Source: Paludibacteraceae bacterium (GTDB lineage: Bacteria; Bacteroidota; Bacteroidia; Bacteroidales; Paludibacteraceae). Taken from it: a DNA stretch of 46,270 bases. The notes under the pieces are model-generated. The model was not told the origin of the DNA. It did not search any database and worked only from the letters and a program-made list of their open reading frames with translations. The stretch lies in contig JAEDNI010000009.1 in assembly GCA_016302585.1 (NCBI GenBank), positions 1 through 46,270 of the forward strand, in the 5' to 3' direction. The position numbers were made by a program, and so were the translations under genes. This document shows, piece by piece, positions 42,756-46,270 of this stretch (position 1 is its first letter; every line of letters begins with the position of its first letter).

Positions 42756-45498
42756 GGTTAGAAGCTATAATTTGGGCAAGATACTTGCCGGTATAACTCT
42801 CTTGATGCCGGGCTACCTCTTCCGGGGTACCCGTACAAACGATATATCCGCCTTCTGTTCCTCCTTCCGGACCTAAATCAATCACGTGGTCGGCTGCCAT
42901 AATCACAGACGGATTGTGCTCAATGATGATAACTGTGTGACCGTTGCTGATCAGCCTGTTTAAAGCCTTCAGCAGCACCTCGATATCGCGTTGATGCAAA
43001 CCCGTTGTCGGCTCGTCAAAGACAAAGATCGTCGGACGGTTCTCTTCCTGCGCAAGGAATGAGGCTAACTTAACACGTTGACTCTCTCCGCCCGATAACG
43101 TACTACTGCTTTGGCCTAACTGAATATAACCCAAACCTACATCCTGCAGCGGTTTAAGTCGTTTGACAATTTTTGCACACGTCTCGTCTTCGCTGAAGAA
43201 CTCAACCGCCTGATTCACGGTCATACAGAGCACATCGTATATCGATTTACCCCGATAGTGAACATCCAGTATGTCTTGCTTGAAGCGTTTGCCGTGACAT
43301 TGCTCGCATTCAATCACCAAGTCAGCCATGAACTGCATCTCAATCGTAATTGTACCCTCGCCTTGACACGTCTCGCATCGACCGCCCGGGGTGTTGAAAG
43401 AGAAATAGGCAGGACTGAAATCTAATTGTTTCGACAGGGCCTGCTCGGCATATAATCGCCGTATCTCATCGTACGCCTTCAAGTACGTCACTGGGTTGCT
43501 GCGGCTCGAACGACTAATCGGGTTCTGATCCACATATTCGATGTCACGCATCAGATGAAGACTGCCTTTGATATGACCGAAATCACCCGTGTGCTCCATG
43601 ATAACTCCGCCATAGTGCTTCTTCAGAGCAGGGTAGAGCACTTTGCTGACCAGACTCGACTTACCACTGCCGCTCACACCTGTCACCACTGTCATCACAT
43701 GCAGCGGAAAACGAACTGTCAGATTCTTCAGGTTGTTCTCGCAAGCGCCTTCCACCTCGATATAGTTATTCCAATGGCGTCGCTGGGTCGGGATATCGAT
43801 TTTGAACCACTCCGATCGAGGTTTGCCCTCATACACAATTTCTCCGCCATGACGTCCGGCGGCAGGACCGATCTCAATCACATGGTCCGCTGCGGCTATG
43901 ATATCCGTGTCATGCTCCACGACAACAATCGTATTCCCTAAGTCGCGCAACTCTTGCAGCACATGAATCAGTAATTCCGTATCTCTCGGATGCAATCCGA
44001 TGGAAGGCTCATCCAGCACATACAACGAACCTACCAGACTGCTGCCCAAAGACTTCGCTAAGTTGATACGCTGACTCTCGCCGCCCGACAAGGTGTTGCT
44101 CTGGCGGTTCAACGTCAGATAACTTAATCCTACATCGTGCATGAACTGAAGCCGGTGATTAATCTCAATCAACAGCATCTCTGCCGCTTGCTGCTCGATT
44201 GCCGGCAACTGCAACGCATCAAACCACGTCTGCAGTTCCGAAATCGGCATCGCGCATAACTGTTGGATATTCTTGCCGTTGATCAGCACGTATTCCGATT
44301 CTTTGCGAAGATGAAAACCGCGACAAACAGGACAAATCGTCTTCCCCTTGTAGCGTGCTAACATCACCTTGTATTGAATCCGGTTATACTGCTTCTCTTC
44401 CAACTCCTTGAAGAAATCATGCAAGCCTCGGAAATATTCATTACCTGTCCAAATAAGCTGTTTCTGCTCATCCGTCAAGGCATAGAATGGCGTGTGAATC
44501 GGAAAATCGAACTTCGCCGCATTCATTACCAGCGCATCTTGCCATTCCTTCGTCTTCTCTGTCTGCCAACAAGCTATAGCCTGGTCGTATACCGATTTGG
44601 ACTTATCCGGAATAACCAAATCTACATCAATACCGATTACCGAACCTACACCCTTGCATTCCGGACACGCTCCCACCGGATTGTTAAAATCGAATAAATG
44701 CTCACTCGGCTCTATAAACTGAATGCCGTCTGCCTCGAAGCGCTCGGAGAAAACTTTCGTCCTTGGTACATTATCCCATTGGGCCTGCACCTGACATTCT
44801 CCATTCCCTTCAAAGAAGGCTGTCTGCACACTATCCGCAAAGCGGTTGCTTGTCGCCTGCTCGTGGTCCACGATGATACGGTCGACTAACAGATAAGCCT
44901 CATGCCCGTTTGCCTGTTTCCAGGTCTCTGCATCCAAACGAACAGTGTCCCCGTCTATCATCAAGCGACTGAAACCCTGACTTAACCACAATGCCAATTG
45001 CTCCTTCAACGTCCTACCTTCCGGCAGTACTATCGGACTCAGCAAATAAAGACGAGTACCCTTGGGCAAACTCTCCATGTATTGCACGACATCGCGAATC
45101 GTGTTCCGCTTCACTTCTTCCCCGCTCACAGGCGAGTAGGTGTGGCCTACGCGCGCGAAAAGCAATTTCAGATAGTCATAGATCTCCGTGACAGTCCCTA
45201 CGGTGGAACGGGGATTGCGACTCGTCACTTTCTGTTGAATGGCGATGGCAGGCGGGATGCCTTCGATCTTCTCTACTTCCGGCTTCTGCATGCGACCCAT
45301 AAACTGACGCGCATAAGCACTCAGACTCTCTACATACCGCCGTTGACCTTCCGCATAGAGGGTGTCGAACGCTAACGAACTCTTGCCGCTACCGCTCACT
45401 CCGGTCACCACTGTCAATTGATTGCGCGGTATATTTACCGACACATGTTTCAAATTGTGTGTGTCCGCTCCCTCTATTCGGATGAAATCTTCTGTCAC
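42745..45498 (-). CDS. uvrA: excinuclease ABC subunit A
   Basis: This 917-residue cytosolic ATPase recognises bulky DNA lesions in nucleotide excision repair. It has two ABC modules, with Walker A motifs in GVSGSGKSSLAFDTLYAEGQ and GVSGSGKSSLVSKVLYP, and two LSGGESQRI/V signatures. Zinc fingers are visible as CPECKGVG with CPVCRGFH, and CETCQGEG with CEQCHGKR. Start: GTG at 45498, with AGGA about 9 bases upstream and a family-like N-terminus (TEDFIRIEGADTHNLKHV). A TTG at 45513 is an alternative. It follows the LysM gene closely and heads the glycan genes, an unusual location. Confidence 0.96.
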   Translation of the reverse strand: MTEDFIRIEGADTHNLKHVSVNIPRNQLTVVTGVSGSGKSSLAFDTLYAEGQRRYVESLSAYARQFMGRMQKPEVEKIEGIPPAIAIQQKVTSRNPRSTVGTVTEIYDYLKLLFARVGHTYSPVSGEEVKRNTIRDVVQYMESLPKGTRLYLLSPIVLPEGRTLKEQLALWLSQGFSRLMIDGDTVRLDAETWKQANGHEAYLLVDRIIVDHEQATSNRFADSVQTAFFEGNGECQVQAQWDNVPRTKVFSERFEADGIQFIEPSEHLFDFNNPVGACPECKGVGSVIGIDVDLVIPDKSKSVYDQAIACWQTEKTKEWQDALVMNAAKFDFPIHTPFYALTDEQKQLIWTGNEYFRGLHDFFKELEEKQYNRIQYKVMLARYKGKTICPVCRGFHLRKESEYVLINGKNIQQLCAMPISELQTWFDALQLPAIEQQAAEMLLIEINHRLQFMHDVGLSYLTLNRQSNTLSGGESQRINLAKSLGSSLVGSLYVLDEPSIGLHPRDTELLIHVLQELRDLGNTIVVVEHDTDIIAAADHVIEIGPAAGRHGGEIVYEGKPRSEWFKIDIPTQRRHWNNYIEVEGACENNLKNLTVRFPLHVMTVVTGVSGSGKSSLVSKVLYPALKKHYGGVIMEHTGDFGHIKGSLHLMRDIEYVDQNPISRSSRSNPVTYLKAYDEIRRLYAEQALSKQLDFSPAYFSFNTPGGRCETCQGEGTITIEMQFMADLVIECEQCHGKRFKQDILDVHYRGKSIYDVLCMTVNQAVEFFSEDETCAKIVKRLKPLQDVGLGYIQLGQSSSTLSGGESQRVKLASFLAQEENRPTIFVFDEPTTGLHQRDIEVLLKALNRLISNGHTVIIIEHNPSVIMAADHVIDLGPEGGTEGGYIVCTGTPEEVARHQESYTGKYLAQIIASNHAK

Positions 45499-45517
45499 AA
45501 TGCTTCCTGCCAAACCC

Positions 45518-46270
45518 TTATCGAATAGCTGCTACTGCTTCCTCTTTCAGACGCAAGTATTCACTACTCGTCATGTCGCGTTGAGCCTTTGTTAACTTTG
45601 GAACACGAATCTGCGTACCTACAGGCACATTACTCGGGTCGTCAATACGATCTCTGTTCGCATCATACAGATACGGCCAGTAATCCGGATGACCGTAGTA
45701 TTTACGGGAAATCCAAGCCAGACGACTACCTTCGGTAATCTCTTCTGTCAACAGCAACTCCTCATATTTGGCCTTTTGAACCTCTGCCTTCGGAGCTTCG
45801 CTTTCTACTACTTGCTCTGCGGCCTCTTCCGGCACTTCCAGAACTAACTCGTCCTCTGCCGCTGCAGACTCAACCTCCTCACTCGGAGCCGAGCACTTGT
45901 TGAACAACTCGATCTTCTCAACTTTCTCCTTTAGAATATCAAACCACTCGCATACTTGCTTGCGCAGGAAGAAATAGCCTACTACGCAGAGAATTAACAA
46001 GATGATGAAGGAAATCAACAACGCACGCAAGAAATAATTCTTTTTCTTGGCTGGCTTCTCCGATACAATCAGCGGCTCTACCTCTTCTTGCTGCTCTTCC
46101 TCCTTCGGCTCTTCAGCCACAGGCTCTTCCTCCTTCGGCTCTTCCGCAGGAACTTCTGCGATTACCGGCTCTGCCACTATAGGTTCTTCCTCTACCGGCT
46201 CTTCAGCCTTTGGCTCTTCAACCGGAGCAGTTTCCTCTACCGGCTCTTCAGCCTTTGGCTCTTCAACCGG
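45518..46270 (-). CDS. membrane protein with acidic repeats and C-terminal LysM domain (5' end outside the window)
   Basis: Only the last 250 residues are visible; the frame is open to the right edge and has no true start in the window (codon 46177-46175 is an internal GTG). An acidic Glu/Pro-rich repeat region (PVEEPKAEEPVEE units) leads to a basic patch KPAKKKN, one membrane helix (residues about 80-100 of the visible part), an acidic linker and a LysM-like domain (LLTEEITEGSRLAWISRKYYG, then YLYDANRDRIDDPSNVPVG). In Bacteroidales an HU-like DNA-binding domain often begins such proteins; that is inference here, since the N-terminus is off the window. Confidence 0.7.
   Translation of the reverse strand, partial: PVEEPKAEEPVEETAPVEEPKAEEPVEEEPIVAEPVIAEVPAEEPKEEEPVAEEPKEEEQQEEVEPLIVSEKPAKKKNYFLRALLISFIILLILCVVGYFFLRKQVCEWFDILKEKVEKIELFNKCSAPSEEVESAAAEDELVLEVPEEAAEQVVESEAPKAEVQKAKYEELLLTEEITEGSRLAWISRKYYGHPDYWPYLYDANRDRIDDPSNVPVGTQIRVPKLTKAQRDMTSSEYLRLKEEAVAAIR
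46189..46270. repeat. 45-bp repeats in the LysM protein gene
   Basis: A 37-base stretch at 46189-46225 is repeated without change at 46234-46270, a 45-bp period (15 codons), up to the window edge. Shorter related GGCTCTTC words continue down to about 46080. The repeats encode PVEEPKAEEP-type acidic units and may vary in number between strains. Confidence 0.8.

Overview
The window looks like a chromosomal segment of a Bacteroidota bacterium, most likely order Bacteroidales. The evidence is: seven promoters of the Bacteroidota type (TTG-N20-TAnnTTTG); families typical of the phylum (PCMD/cadherin-like repeat surface protein, DUF5686 protein, TamL-type lipoprotein, fused DAHP synthase-chorismate mutase, BspA-type leucine-rich repeats, DUF7033-type deacetylase); and weak or absent Shine-Dalgarno sequences. 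Family and genus cannot be fixed from the sequence alone. No rRNA, tRNA, insertion sequence, phage gene or CRISPR array was seen.

Layout, left to right. (1) 1-339: no convincing gene; a 20-bp-spaced run of small palindromes, a rho-independent terminator for something off the left edge, and a promoter. (2) 340-9831 (+): one giant secreted protein of 3163 residues with two PCMD-like domains and about 30 cadherin-like repeats. (3) 9926-13250 (+): a glycosyltransferase, a four-helix EmrE-type membrane protein and an LTA-synthase-like membrane sulfatase, read as an envelope or glycan modification cassette. (4) 13235-18361 (-): lipoprotein, DAHP synthase/chorismate mutase, DUF5686 outer-membrane protein and small beta-barrel protein in one tight operon. 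(5) 18571-20514 (+): thrS. (6) 20678-22253 (+): three small genes of unknown function behind a near-ideal promoter. (7) 22256-22963 (-): TrmH/SpoU methyltransferase, sharing an overlapping divergent promoter with (8) 23042-31648 (+): tamL, rnhB, sppA, lpxK, msbA-like and mnmA, an envelope-biogenesis operon. (9) 46270-31657 (-): a run of eleven genes with almost no gaps: LysM membrane protein (partial), uvrA, CapD/PglF-like dehydratase, WecA/MraY-like transferase, ABC-F protein, polysaccharide-deacetylase-like protein, GT4, secreted nuclease/phosphatase-like protein, GT2, BspA-like LRR protein and reverse rubrerythrin.

How the genes fit together. Most of the window serves the cell envelope: lipid A phosphorylation and export (lpxK, msbA-like), outer-membrane assembly (tamL), glycan initiation and extension (dehydratase, WecA-like, two GTs, deacetylase), and exported surface proteins. 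Housekeeping genes (thrS, uvrA, mnmA, rnhB, aro) are embedded in the same operons. Four- or one-base stop/start overlaps are frequent and suggest translational coupling.

The most notable observations are the giant repeat protein with an AT-rich central domain, a palindrome of the form TTTGCRTATATGCAA placed at the -33 element of the thrS and trmH/tamL promoters (with weaker versions at two more), and the uncharacterised trio at 20678-22253. I did not find a clear defence or mobile system.
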